A DNA stretch of 64,000 bases from Bacteriovoracaceae bacterium (GTDB taxonomy: Bacteria; Bdellovibrionota; Bacteriovoracia; Bacteriovoracales; Bacteriovoracaceae), in the NCBI GenBank assembly GCA_019752535.1, contig JAIEMA010000016.1, positions 16,756-80,755 of the forward strand. The letters run 5' to 3'. This document shows positions 34,399 through 43,174 of this stretch, piece by piece (the stretch's first letter is position 1; each line of letters begins with the position of its first letter). Under the pieces are notes generated by a model. That model worked only from the letters and a program-made list of their open reading frames with translations, was not told the origin of the DNA and made no database searches. A program made the position numbers and the translations under genes.

Positions 34399-35544
34399 AT
34401 GAAGACCCAAACTCAAACCTTCGCACTTGCAGTGCTTGTAGGACTAAGCTTTGGTTCAGTGTACGCCCAAGAAGAGCAAGTTCTTAACTCTGACCCGATT
34501 AATGTCGATGGCTACCTTGCTGAAAAGCAGGTCACAGACGGGGAGTTAGAGGGAATTAAGTCTGAGCTTAACAAGCAAAAGACTGGCACTCAGCTCAATA
34601 AAGTGAAAGCAAAAGAATATGACAAGCTTCAGGGTCAAACTGAAAAGCTTCTTGAAAGCCAAGATGAATACATCGACGCAAAAGTGGATTCAGTTAAGGC
34701 AGTAAAAGAATTTAATAAGAAGTCTCAAGAAAACGAGAAGAAGCTTAAGTGTCTTCTTGAAGAGTCAGACTCTCCTGATTGCGCGAAGTATGTGAAGAAT
34801 CGCAGAGTCGAAGAGCCTGCTGTAGACACAATCTCAACAACTCAAGCTGCTCCAATGAAAATTGAAGCGCCAGCTCCTGCTCCTGCAGCTCCGGCCGATC
34901 TTCAAAAGCCATTTGAAGAAATTAAACTTCTTCCATACGCTGGGGTCACGAACTTCCAAGGTGTAGAGAAGTTAGAGACTGAATACGCTGGTGGTTTACG
35001 CTTAGAGAGTAATATCAACGAGCGCTTTAGCATGGGTATTGGTGCAAACTATTCTCAATTTAATACTCAAGACTTTGGCGGCGGCTATAATAATCAATCT
35101 TATTATGGCAGCTACTACGGCACGTATGGTTCTGCTCGCCAGATTAACTACAAGGGAATGGGAATTGAAGTTTACTCTAAGCTATTCCTTACTCGTGGAG
35201 AGCGCTTCCGCCCCTATATCGGAGCGGGTCTTGGTTATAACCGCATGACTTTGAACTATAATGATAACAATTCGTTTAATTCATTCGGCAACCAGTTTGG
35301 TAATGAAGAATTGACTTCAAGCTATGCGACTGGAAGCTTGTCTGCAGGATCTGACGTCATGATCACGAGATCAATTGGATTGAACTTACAGTTCCAATAT
35401 TCTAGAGGTTTTGGCAGCGGCAGCAGTAATAACGGAGTGAATCCGTACAATGCTCCCGATCAGCGTCGCCTTCAAGATTTGAGTGAAGCGATTATTAACG
35501 CAAATGCACTCTCAATCTTTGCTGGTGCAGTGGTAATTTTCTAA
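34399..35544 (+). CDS. Outer-membrane beta-barrel protein with N-terminal coiled coil
   Basis: Exported protein of 381 aa. A signal peptide ends at GSVYA-QE. A charged Lys/Glu-rich helical region (about 25-125) likely forms a coiled coil and carries one Cys pair. An Ala/Pro linker (about 150-165) follows, then a C-terminal OmpA-like eight-stranded barrel (about 172-381) with aromatic-rich loops (Gly/Tyr/Asn) and a terminal Phe. It resembles outer-membrane-anchored proteins that reach the periplasm through their helical part, but it lacks an OmpA peptidoglycan-binding domain. ATG 34399 has a strong AGGAGG. A strong intrinsic terminator follows at 35570, so it is monocistronic and probably well expressed. 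Confidence 0.75.
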   Translation: MKTQTQTFALAVLVGLSFGSVYAQEEQVLNSDPINVDGYLAEKQVTDGELEGIKSELNKQKTGTQLNKVKAKEYDKLQGQTEKLLESQDEYIDAKVDSVKAVKEFNKKSQENEKKLKCLLEESDSPDCAKYVKNRRVEEPAVDTISTTQAAPMKIEAPAPAPAAPADLQKPFEEIKLLPYAGVTNFQGVEKLETEYAGGLRLESNINERFSMGIGANYSQFNTQDFGGGYNNQSYYGSYYGTYGSARQINYKGMGIEVYSKLFLTRGERFRPYIGAGLGYNRMTLNYNDNNSFNSFGNQFGNEELTSSYATGSLSAGSDVMITRSIGLNLQFQYSRGFGSGSSNNGVNPYNAPDQRRLQDLSEAIINANALSIFAGAVVIF

Positions 35545-35569
35545 ACAGAATTAAAATTTCTCAAAGCAC

Positions 35570-35600
35570 AAAGGGCCCTTCTGGGGCCCTTTTGTTTTTT
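35570..35600 (+). terminator. Rho-independent terminator after the coiled-coil/barrel gene
   Basis: A 9-bp perfect stem (AAAGGGCCC 35570-35578, GGGCCCTTT 35584-35592) with a 5-nt loop is followed by a T-rich tail to 35600. Confidence 0.9.
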
Positions 35601-35676
35601 CTTTGTGAATTCCTTGGCGAGAGCGCATTTGGGGCTTAAAATCTTTAGAGATACTTCCCCCAAAAAAGGTGCTCGC

Positions 35677-36966
35677 ATGAAACCAGTCTACCTCGTTGAA
35701 GGCAAACGTACTCCCCAAGTGAAGTCAGGAGCGAACTTACAAGATGTCGCTGCTCCCTATCTCGCTCACTATCTCATCAGACATCTCGCAGACAAGCACG
35801 GCATACCTTCGGATGCTGTAGATGAAGTGATCATTGGCAACACGGGTACACCTGCAAAATATCCAAACATTGGAAGAGTCATTGCCCTTGAAGCCGGTTT
35901 GAATAAGAAAACTTCAGGTTACTCTGTTCATAGAAATTGTGCTGCCGGAATGGAAGCACTCTCGCAAGGTTATATCAAAATTGCTTCTGGTCGCTCGGAT
36001 GTGATTTTTGCAGGAGGAGCCGAGAGCATGTCTCAGATGCCTCTTATGTTCAGTAAAAAAATGACGGCTCTTTTTGTCGATCTCATGAAAGCAAAAAGTC
36101 CGATGCAAAAATTGGCCTTACTCTCATCTTTTAGACCCGATTACCTCAAACCGATTATCGCTATTGAGCAAGGACTCACGGATCCTTTCTGTGGACTCAA
36201 TATGGGACTCACGGCTGAAAAATTGGCCCGCGAATTAGGCATCTCTCGATTAGAACAAGATGAGTTTGCCAATCGCTCCCATCAGCGTGCTGTTGCGGCT
36301 CAAAAAGAGGGACGCTTCGCTGAAGAGATCGTAGGTATCACGACGGGATCAAAACTTGATCATGTTCTCTCTGAAGATGTGGGACCTCGTTCAAACTCAA
36401 CGGTTGAAGGTCTTGGCAAGATGAAGCCTTATTTTGAAAAAGGCACAGGCACTGTGACTGTGGGTAATGCTTGCCCGATCACAGATGGTGGATCGGTGTG
36501 GCTCATGTGCTCTGAAGAAGCTGTGAAGAAATATAATCTCAATCCAATGGCGCGTATGGTGGATTATCACTTCCATGGTCTTGAGCCTGAACGCATGGGC
36601 TTGGGCCCAGTGCTTGCCACTCATGGAGTGTTGAAGCGCACGGGTCTAACTCTTGATCAGATGGATCTCGTAGAACTCAACGAAGCCTTTGCGGCACAGG
36701 TTCTGGCTTGCCAGAAATTATTTAAAGATAAAACTCTCGCTGCAAAGTGGGGCATCGATGAGGCCCTGGGCGAAATTCCAGCAGAGAAATTAAATGTAAA
36801 CGGTGGAGCAATCGCTCTCGGTCACCCAGTGGGATCAACCGGTTCGCGTTTAGTTGTGACACTTGCCCATGAGCTTCGTCGTCGCAAAAAGAAATATGGT
36901 CTTGCGACTTTATGTATTGGTGGCGGCCAGGGTGGCGCGACTGTGATTGAAAATTTGCAATTTTAA
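35677..36966 (+). CDS. fadI: Acetyl-CoA acyltransferase (3-ketoacyl-CoA thiolase)
   Basis: Thiolase of fatty-acid beta-oxidation, 429 aa (E. coli FadI is 436). Catalytic residues are visible: nucleophile Cys88 in VHRNCAAGMEAL, His383 in GGAIALGHPVG and Cys413 in TLCIGGGQGG. ATG 35677 with AAGGTG upstream is chosen over an in-frame GTG at 35605. It lies 11 nt before the alpha subunit gene, the same order as E. coli fadI-fadJ. Confidence 0.93.
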   Translation: MKPVYLVEGKRTPQVKSGANLQDVAAPYLAHYLIRHLADKHGIPSDAVDEVIIGNTGTPAKYPNIGRVIALEAGLNKKTSGYSVHRNCAAGMEALSQGYIKIASGRSDVIFAGGAESMSQMPLMFSKKMTALFVDLMKAKSPMQKLALLSSFRPDYLKPIIAIEQGLTDPFCGLNMGLTAEKLARELGISRLEQDEFANRSHQRAVAAQKEGRFAEEIVGITTGSKLDHVLSEDVGPRSNSTVEGLGKMKPYFEKGTGTVTVGNACPITDGGSVWLMCSEEAVKKYNLNPMARMVDYHFHGLEPERMGLGPVLATHGVLKRTGLTLDQMDLVELNEAFAAQVLACQKLFKDKTLAAKWGIDEALGEIPAEKLNVNGGAIALGHPVGSTGSRLVVTLAHELRRRKKKYGLATLCIGGGQGGATVIENLQF

Positions 36967-36977
36967 GGGATTAAGCC

Positions 36978-39104
36978 ATGCAACTGTCTCATTTAACATT
37001 TGAAGTAAAAGATTCCATCGCCTATGTGGGCTTTGGAAAATATGAAAAGAAATCGATGACCACCCTCTCGCGTGATGCGATGGAGGAGTTGAGACAAATC
37101 GTCACAGATCTTGGAGTGAAAGATAAAAAGAAAGAAATCCGTGGTGTGATTTTTTTCTCTCACAAGCCTGGAGTCTTCTTGGCCGGAGTTGATGTGAATC
37201 TCATCAATTCCATGAAGACAGAATCAGAAGCGGCGAGAGGTGCCGAGCAGGGGCAATATCTTTATAACTTGATTGAAGACTTAAAGGTTCCTACAGCTGC
37301 CGTTGTCGACGGTGTTTGCTTAGGTGGCGGACTTGAGCTCTCGTTATCTTGTGATCGCATCTACGCATCGGATAATCCTAAGACTGCTCTAGGCCTTCCT
37401 GAAGTTATGCTTGGAGTTCTTCCTGGTTTTGGAGGAACTTATCGTCTCCCTAAAAAAGTGGGCCTTCCTAACGCTCTTGATATGATTCTCACAGGGCGCC
37501 AAGTGAAGGGAAAAAGCGCTTATAAACTTGGTTTAGTCGAAGCGATTTTACCTACGGAGAGAATGTTAGAGTTAGTTCCAGCTCTTCTTTTAAAGCCGGT
37601 TCCAAAAAAGAAAGGAGCGTTTGAAAAAACTTTAGAACGTGTCGCGACTGAGAATTTCCTCACACGTAAAATTATTTTTCAAAAGGCCCGCGAGAAGGTT
37701 TTAGAGCAATCGAAAGGCTTTTATCCTGCTCCTCTAAAAATTCTTGAAGTCTTAGAGATGGGAGCTGGAAAGGGGAGAGAAGATTATCTCGCGATTGAAG
37801 CTCAAGCCTTTGGAGATCTTTCGCAAACGAATGTTTCAAAAAACCTTCAGCACATTTTCTTTATGACGGATAAGTCTAAGAAAATGGATAACAAAGACCA
37901 AATTAAAGCTGTCGAGCGCGGAGCTGTGCTGGGTGCCGGTGTGATGGGAGGGGGGATTGCTTGGCTGTTTGCCAATAATGATCAGGCCCCAGTCATGAAA
38001 GATATCACTCAAGCGGCTCTTGAACTTGGACTGAAACAAGCTTCTGGAAATTTTGCTTCGGCTTTGAAAAAAAAGCGCATGAGTGAAGATGATTTTAATC
38101 GCAAAATGAGATCTATCACACCGACTTTGAATTTTGATAATTTTAAAGGTGTGGATCTTGTGGTTGAAGCGGTTGTTGAGAATATGGATGTGAAGAAAAA
38201 AGTTCTAAGCGAGCTTGAGACTAAAGTGAGAGCGGACTGCTTAATCACTTCAAACACTTCATCTCTCTCAGTCACAGAGATGGCCCAAGCAATGAAGGAC
38301 TCTTCACGTTTTGCTGGACTTCATTTTTTTAATCCTGTGAACAAAATGCCATTGGTTGAAATTATTGCTCATCCTAAAGCCACAAAAGAGACGATTGATC
38401 GTCTCTACAAATGGGCCTTAGATGTGAAGAAAACTCCTGTCATCGTCAATGATGGGCCTGGGGTCTTAGTGAATAGAATCCTTGCTCCTTATTTGAATGA
38501 AGCGGCTTTCTTACTTGAAGCCGGAGTTTCAATTCAAGATCTCGATCAAGCGGCACTCAATTTTGGAATGCCGATGGGCCCATGCCGTCTGATGGATGAA
38601 GTGGGTTTAGATGTCTGCGAGAAAGTAGGAAAAATTATGCAGGCCGGTCTTGGGGCCAGAGCTCAGGCCAGCGGTCTTTCTCATAAACTCACTGAGACGG
38701 GAGCTTTAGGTCGAAAAAACGCAAAGGGATTTTATCTTTATGATGAGAAGGGAAAAGTGACGGGAAGAAATCCTGTGATTGAAGCTCTCTTACCTTCAAA
38801 ATCAGTCTCAATGGATGAATCTGTCTTACAATTGCGCTTATTCTTACCAATGGTCAATGAAGCCGCTTACTGCTTAAGTGATAAAATTGTTGATAATGCC
38901 TCCACTGTAGATATGGGAATGATTTACGGAATAGGCTTTCCCCCATTTAAGGGTGGACTCTTAAGTTATGCCGACTCTCAAGGGGCAGAACAAGTTTTAA
39001 GTCTGCTCAATGAGTTTGCAAGCTCTGTCTCTTCTGAGCGCTACAAACCTGCACCGTTACTTGTTGAACTCGCCCAGAGTAAACGAAAGTTTTATGATCT
39101 ATAG
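36978..39104 (+). CDS. fadJ: Fatty-acid oxidation complex alpha subunit (enoyl-CoA hydratase/3-hydroxyacyl-CoA dehydrogenase)
   Basis: Multifunctional beta-oxidation protein of 708 aa (FadJ 714, FadB 729). The N-terminal crotonase domain has the oxyanion region GGGLELSLSCDR, with Glu120 and Glu142 as candidate catalytic acids. From about residue 312 comes the NAD-binding motif AVLGAGVMGGGIAW, then FAGLHFFNPVNKMPLVEI with the catalytic His, and two C-terminal helical dehydrogenase domains. It forms a unit with fadI and, with no gap, the following LolC/E-like gene. Confidence 0.94.
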   Translation: MQLSHLTFEVKDSIAYVGFGKYEKKSMTTLSRDAMEELRQIVTDLGVKDKKKEIRGVIFFSHKPGVFLAGVDVNLINSMKTESEAARGAEQGQYLYNLIEDLKVPTAAVVDGVCLGGGLELSLSCDRIYASDNPKTALGLPEVMLGVLPGFGGTYRLPKKVGLPNALDMILTGRQVKGKSAYKLGLVEAILPTERMLELVPALLLKPVPKKKGAFEKTLERVATENFLTRKIIFQKAREKVLEQSKGFYPAPLKILEVLEMGAGKGREDYLAIEAQAFGDLSQTNVSKNLQHIFFMTDKSKKMDNKDQIKAVERGAVLGAGVMGGGIAWLFANNDQAPVMKDITQAALELGLKQASGNFASALKKKRMSEDDFNRKMRSITPTLNFDNFKGVDLVVEAVVENMDVKKKVLSELETKVRADCLITSNTSSLSVTEMAQAMKDSSRFAGLHFFNPVNKMPLVEIIAHPKATKETIDRLYKWALDVKKTPVIVNDGPGVLVNRILAPYLNEAAFLLEAGVSIQDLDQAALNFGMPMGPCRLMDEVGLDVCEKVGKIMQAGLGARAQASGLSHKLTETGALGRKNAKGFYLYDEKGKVTGRNPVIEALLPSKSVSMDESVLQLRLFLPMVNEAAYCLSDKIVDNASTVDMGMIYGIGFPPFKGGLLSYADSQGAEQVLSLLNEFASSVSSERYKPAPLLVELAQSKRKFYDL

Positions 39105-40265
39105 ATGAATCCATTCTATAAGTATTTTCTCAACTATCTCTTTCACGCTCGCACACGCCAAGGACTTTTGTTCTTGGCGCTTGTGGGTCTTTTTCTCTCT
39201 TCAAGTGCACTAATCGTGATTCAAGGGATTATGGGTGGACTTCAGCACGGATTGATTGCTCGCTCACAAAATTATCACGGAGTAGGTGTCATTCGTTTCG
39301 CTGATCAACTCGAAGAGAAAGATTTATGGAACGAAGTGAAGTCAAACAGATGGGCCATGTCTCGGGAGAGACAGGTTGAGATTTTAATTAGAAATGGCTC
39401 GCAAGTCGCACCCCTTATCCTTCACGGGGTCGATCTTCAGGGAGAGCTGCCTCCATTTTTAAAAGAAAAAGATTTAAACGGTTTAGTTTTAGGTGCTGAT
39501 TTAGCTCAGAAATTAAAAACAACTTTTTTTACTGATGTGATGATGATCGCGCCGGCGACGACTGAAGCATTGGCCGGTGAAATTCCTCGACAGCTCTCTA
39601 CTGCTATTTCTGATTACTTACTCTCCGATGTGATGGAAATCGATACCATGCATGCCTGGATCAGAATAGCTTTTGTTCAAAATCTTGTGCGATTGAGGGG
39701 AGCAGACTCTTGGCGTTTTTATAATTTAGATGATTTTAAAGCGGCTAAAAAATCGATTCGCCCTTCAGAAGGAGTGATCATCGAGAGCTGGGAGGATCAA
39801 CATCAAACACTAATGTGGGCCCTTAATTTAGAAACTCGAGTCATGCTGGCCCTCTTTACCGCCATGGCCCTTTTGGTGTCCTTGGCGATCACGACAGGTC
39901 TCTTTTTATTTTTTGGGAAAATTCGCCCCGATTTGGCGAGTTTTTGGCTCTTAGGGCTCTCTCTCCCTCGTATCGAGAGAATGGTTCTGACTTTTGTTTT
40001 ACAGCTCTCGGGCGTGAGTTGTTTTTTTGGTGTGGCCCTAGGATCGGGACTGCTTTTGATACTTGAGCGTTTTGGACACAACTTGATGCCAGATATTTTT
40101 GTCGAAAGAAATTTTCCAATACAAATTAATCTTTTGAATCTAAGTCTTTCATTTTTCGTTCCATTCTTAATTTCAGTCGTATTTTCAATGTTTTCACTCT
40201 TTCAGTTCAAAAAAGATAATCCTAGTTTTATTCAACTAGTACGCGGTTCTGGAGAGAGTGCTTAG
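39105..40265 (+). CDS. FtsX/LolC/E-like ABC transporter permease
   Basis: Inner-membrane permease of 386 aa in the MacB/FtsX superfamily. A first membrane helix (about 20-42, LLFLALVGLFLSSSALIVIQGIMGGLQ) is followed by a periplasmic domain of about 210 residues and three C-terminal helices. GIMGGLQ next to the first helix is close to the LolC/E wording, suggesting release of lipoproteins from the inner membrane. No LolD ATPase gene is adjacent. Its ATG directly follows the fadJ TAG (0-nt gap), an odd partnership for beta-oxidation. A terminator follows. Confidence 0.78.
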   Translation: MNPFYKYFLNYLFHARTRQGLLFLALVGLFLSSSALIVIQGIMGGLQHGLIARSQNYHGVGVIRFADQLEEKDLWNEVKSNRWAMSRERQVEILIRNGSQVAPLILHGVDLQGELPPFLKEKDLNGLVLGADLAQKLKTTFFTDVMMIAPATTEALAGEIPRQLSTAISDYLLSDVMEIDTMHAWIRIAFVQNLVRLRGADSWRFYNLDDFKAAKKSIRPSEGVIIESWEDQHQTLMWALNLETRVMLALFTAMALLVSLAITTGLFLFFGKIRPDLASFWLLGLSLPRIERMVLTFVLQLSGVSCFFGVALGSGLLLILERFGHNLMPDIFVERNFPIQINLLNLSLSFFVPFLISVVFSMFSLFQFKKDNPSFIQLVRGSGESA

Positions 40266-40267
40266 GC

Positions 40268-40301
40268 AAAAACAGACGCCCAGAATTTGCGTCTTGTTTT
40301 T
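40268..40301 (+). terminator. Rho-independent terminator after the fadIJ-permease unit
   Basis: Stem AGACGC/GCGTCT (40274-40279, 40289-40294), extended by A-T pairs with one bulge, followed by a T tract to 40301. Confidence 0.7.
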
Positions 40302-40373
40302 ATCTCGAGCTGATTTACACTGGTATTCGACTGGGATTTGTTCTTTATCTCATGCTCAATAAAAGGTGTTTTG

Positions 40374-41315
40374 ATGTCTGTTTTATCATTTAATCAAAAG
40401 TCGAATTGGAATCAAGTGAAGCCGGCCATGAGAGCGGGTGGATTAAATGAGACACTGATCTTAAATCAACAAGGGCCTGTCAGTTTTCACTGGAGTGATT
40501 TTAAAGATTCATGTCGCTCCTATCAGCAAAAAATTGAAGTTGATCCAGTCATGAAGGCTGAGTATGAATCTAAGATTCTTGAACTCGAAAGACTTCAAAC
40601 CATGCCTGTATGGATTAAAAGTGAAAAAGAGACAACTCACACCACGCTGTTTAATTTGTATCAGGATTTTATTTTAGAGAATATGTGGCAAGGCAAAGAT
40701 GCTCATCCTCATGCTCCCTATGATATTTCTTTTATCTCTCCGTCTGGTCCTTTTAAGAAGATATCAATTACTGATTGCTTTAATATTCAAACCTATCAAG
40801 ACTTCGTCATGGTCTTCTTGCTTCAGGGCAAGCTTCCTCAGCGTGATTTCAGGCTAAGAGTCCCAAGTAAGCTTCTCGCTGAGTTTGGATCTAATATGTC
40901 TGAAGTGGGTCTGATTGATTTGCAACAGATCACTTCGAGTGGATTGCTTTTAAAATGTTCTTCAAAGACCTTCTTTCAAAGTATTCGTCCCGATGGGCAA
41001 GTGCGCTTGATGTTTAAAACTTCTCCTTTGGAGAGTGCAAATCAAATCAAGAATTGGACTAGTTTTAAAGATGTCGTTGCGGCTTGGGGGTTAAATCCTT
41101 TCTATTCCCACAATAAACAAGAAGCTTTTCTGCTTAATTGCTCTGACTTTCAAATTGCTTCTCGATTTGATTTTGGTGTCACCAATGAGGTTTACCTCTT
41201 TGTCAGTTTTGAGCATTTAAAGAACGCTAATCTCGTCATTGCGACAAAATTGATGAATTTCATTTCTAGTGGCAAAGATTCTTATAAGAGTGAAATCGCA
41301 ACGAAAGTCGCTTAA
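40374..41315 (+). CDS. Hypothetical protein, possible degenerate PilZ-like region
   Basis: A 313-aa soluble protein without signal peptide or membrane helices; the family is not recognised. The stretch RDFRLRVPSKL (about 167-177), followed about 20 residues later by IDLQQITSSGLLLK, loosely resembles the RxxxR and DxSxxG segments of c-di-GMP-binding PilZ domains, but key residues are missing. That reading is weak. AAAGGTG precedes ATG 40374, and the desaturase gene follows 3 nt after its stop, so the two are probably cotranscribed. Confidence 0.55.
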   Translation: MSVLSFNQKSNWNQVKPAMRAGGLNETLILNQQGPVSFHWSDFKDSCRSYQQKIEVDPVMKAEYESKILELERLQTMPVWIKSEKETTHTTLFNLYQDFILENMWQGKDAHPHAPYDISFISPSGPFKKISITDCFNIQTYQDFVMVFLLQGKLPQRDFRLRVPSKLLAEFGSNMSEVGLIDLQQITSSGLLLKCSSKTFFQSIRPDGQVRLMFKTSPLESANQIKNWTSFKDVVAAWGLNPFYSHNKQEAFLLNCSDFQIASRFDFGVTNEVYLFVSFEHLKNANLVIATKLMNFISSGKDSYKSEIATKVA

Positions 41316-41318
41316 GCT

Positions 41319-42125
41319 GTGCGATATTCTCTAAAAGATCTAGGCGCAACTTTATTTATCATCATCCAGTTTGCTCTTACTCTTTTTTGGGCCCTTAATG
41401 CTCACAGCTTTTCATGGCCGATGCATTTGGTGTTAATCGTCTTGGGCGGTTTCATCTTTTATTACAATCCGATTATGGTGACTCATAATTTTCTACACAC
41501 ACCCTTTTTTAAATCCTCCCTCCTCAATCGCCTCTTTGAACTCTTTAACTGCATAAACCTTGGGCTTCCTCAGATTCTTTATAAACATCACCATCTCACG
41601 CATCATCGCTATAACAATTCTCTAGAGGATCCCTCTTCGACAAAGCTCAAGGGTAAAAACGGAGGGCATGAGCACTGGATTCCTTACTCAGCGCTCTCGC
41701 TCCTTAGAGATGGGACCCAGAAAGCTTGGGCCCAAGCGATTGCCAAGGGTGAGGGAGTGGATCTAGCGCTGCAGGTAGGGATGACTGTCATCGGTTGGGG
41801 ATTATGGTTTTGGATCGACTGGAAGTGGACTCTCTATGCGTGGCTTCCGCTTTTTTGGTGGGGATGGTTTCTGGCCCATATGGAAAACTATTTTGAGCAC
41901 TTCAACGCTAAAAATCCCGATAGCCGCTTTGGTAATTCAGTGAGCTATTATGGGCCCATTTATAATCTGATCATGATGAACGAAGGCTATCATCAGGAGC
42001 ATCATATTTCGCCCCAGACGCATTGGACTGAGCGTCCTGCCTTACAGAGTAAATATGAGGTTCAAATGCGGGAAAACCAGGCTTACGCGGCTAAAAACCC
42101 GCCTCTATTGGGCTTTCTTGATTGA
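41319..42125 (+). CDS. Membrane fatty acid desaturase
   Basis: Di-iron membrane desaturase of 268 aa. The three histidine boxes are visible: HNFLH (56-60), HHHLTHH (90-96) and HQEHH (225-229). Hydrophobic pairs lie between them. It probably introduces a double bond into acyl chains or a related lipid. The GTG start (41319) lies 3 nt after the previous stop with no strong ribosome site, which suggests translational coupling. The 3' end overlaps the convergent recombinase gene by 21 nt. Confidence 0.85.
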   Translation: MRYSLKDLGATLFIIIQFALTLFWALNAHSFSWPMHLVLIVLGGFIFYYNPIMVTHNFLHTPFFKSSLLNRLFELFNCINLGLPQILYKHHHLTHHRYNNSLEDPSSTKLKGKNGGHEHWIPYSALSLLRDGTQKAWAQAIAKGEGVDLALQVGMTVIGWGLWFWIDWKWTLYAWLPLFWWGWFLAHMENYFEHFNAKNPDSRFGNSVSYYGPIYNLIMMNEGYHQEHHISPQTHWTERPALQSKYEVQMRENQAYAAKNPPLLGFLD

Positions 42126-43118
42126 ATCAAAGTCGACATCATAAGCGGCACTTTTATCGAGATTCTTTCTGCGCTTATCATAGCGCTCAGTGGTTGTGAC
42201 ATTGGCGTGTCCGGCGAAAATGGCGACATCTCGAATAGGAGTGGATTGAGTATCCAGCAGATGCGAGATCACAGTCGCCCGACAGGAGTGAGGGGAGACT
42301 TTCTTATTAATTCCAAGTTCACGGGCGTATTTATCCACTAAGCGATACACACTTGAGCCATCCATGCGCTGACCTCTGCGCTTGATGGGATCAGTTTGCA
42401 GGACGTAATCATCACCGTCTAGCACCACACCCTCACTGCCTAAAAAGGAATGATAGCGAGTGAGTGCCTGGATCACGACAGGGGCCACCGGCACGAGGCG
42501 CACCTTATCTCCCTTTCCATGAATGCGCACAACAATGTGCCCGCGCTCTTTATAGAAATCACGGCATTTCAGTTGCGTGAGCTCACTGCGACGAAGGCCC
42601 AAGTGAAAGAGCAGGGCGAGAGCGACTCGATGGAGTTCACCTTTCAGGGTGTCCGCTTTGGGAGCGTCTATCATGCGCACCACTTCTTCATCGTCAAAGG
42701 CTTGAGTAGGGGATTCAGTTTGCACTTTAGGAAGCTTCACCACATCTAAGGGATTGTGATCAACGAGTTTGGCGGAGAGGGCCCATTTTATAAATGAGCG
42801 CACGGCCACGAGTCTTCTGTTGATAGTGGCCGAAGCCTTACCTTGAGAAACTAGATGATCGCGGTAGAGCTGAAAGTGATAGGCATGGAGATCTTTGGGG
42901 TGAGTGAGATTCTCTCCTCCAGATCTTAGAAAGTTAAAGAATGCATCCAGGTCACCCATATACGCACGGCGAGTGTCTTCTGAGAGAAAATTCCCTAAGA
43001 AGTCTTTCACAAAGTCTTCAACTTTGATCCCACGATTGCGGGCCTCTTCGAACTTGCGAGCAAGATTTTCATCAAGGGCTTTTGAAGTGACGAGGGTGAG
43101 AGCTTTTTTTGAGGCCAT
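42105..43118 (-). CDS. Tyrosine recombinase/integrase (XerC/XerD-like)
   Basis: Site-specific tyrosine recombinase of 337 aa. An N-terminal SAM-like core-binding domain spans about 33-115. The catalytic domain has Arg176 in HLGLRRSEL, the Lys segment HGKGDKVR, HSCR (His277, Arg280), GHANVTT (His304) and nucleophile Tyr313 in TERYDK. The length and lack of nearby phage genes or att repeats suit a chromosomal Xer-type resolvase, though an extra 40-residue N-terminus separates it from E. coli XerC (298 aa). ATG 43118 is preferred to a TTG six codons upstream; neither has a strong ribosome site. Confidence 0.88.
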   Translation of the reverse strand: MASKKALTLVTSKALDENLARKFEEARNRGIKVEDFVKDFLGNFLSEDTRRAYMGDLDAFFNFLRSGGENLTHPKDLHAYHFQLYRDHLVSQGKASATINRRLVAVRSFIKWALSAKLVDHNPLDVVKLPKVQTESPTQAFDDEEVVRMIDAPKADTLKGELHRVALALLFHLGLRRSELTQLKCRDFYKERGHIVVRIHGKGDKVRLVPVAPVVIQALTRYHSFLGSEGVVLDGDDYVLQTDPIKRRGQRMDGSSVYRLVDKYARELGINKKVSPHSCRATVISHLLDTQSTPIRDVAIFAGHANVTTTERYDKRRKNLDKSAAYDVDFDSIKKAQ

Positions 43119-43174
43119 GCACTTATTATCGTGCAAGGCCCAAAAAAGGATAGGGAGAAAAAATTGTCCAGCTC

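Noticed and set aside
42105..43118. Integrated mobile element marked by the tyrosine recombinase
   Set aside because: No phage or plasmid genes, tRNA target or flanking direct repeats are seen, and neighbours are housekeeping genes with similar composition. A chromosomal Xer role is simpler.
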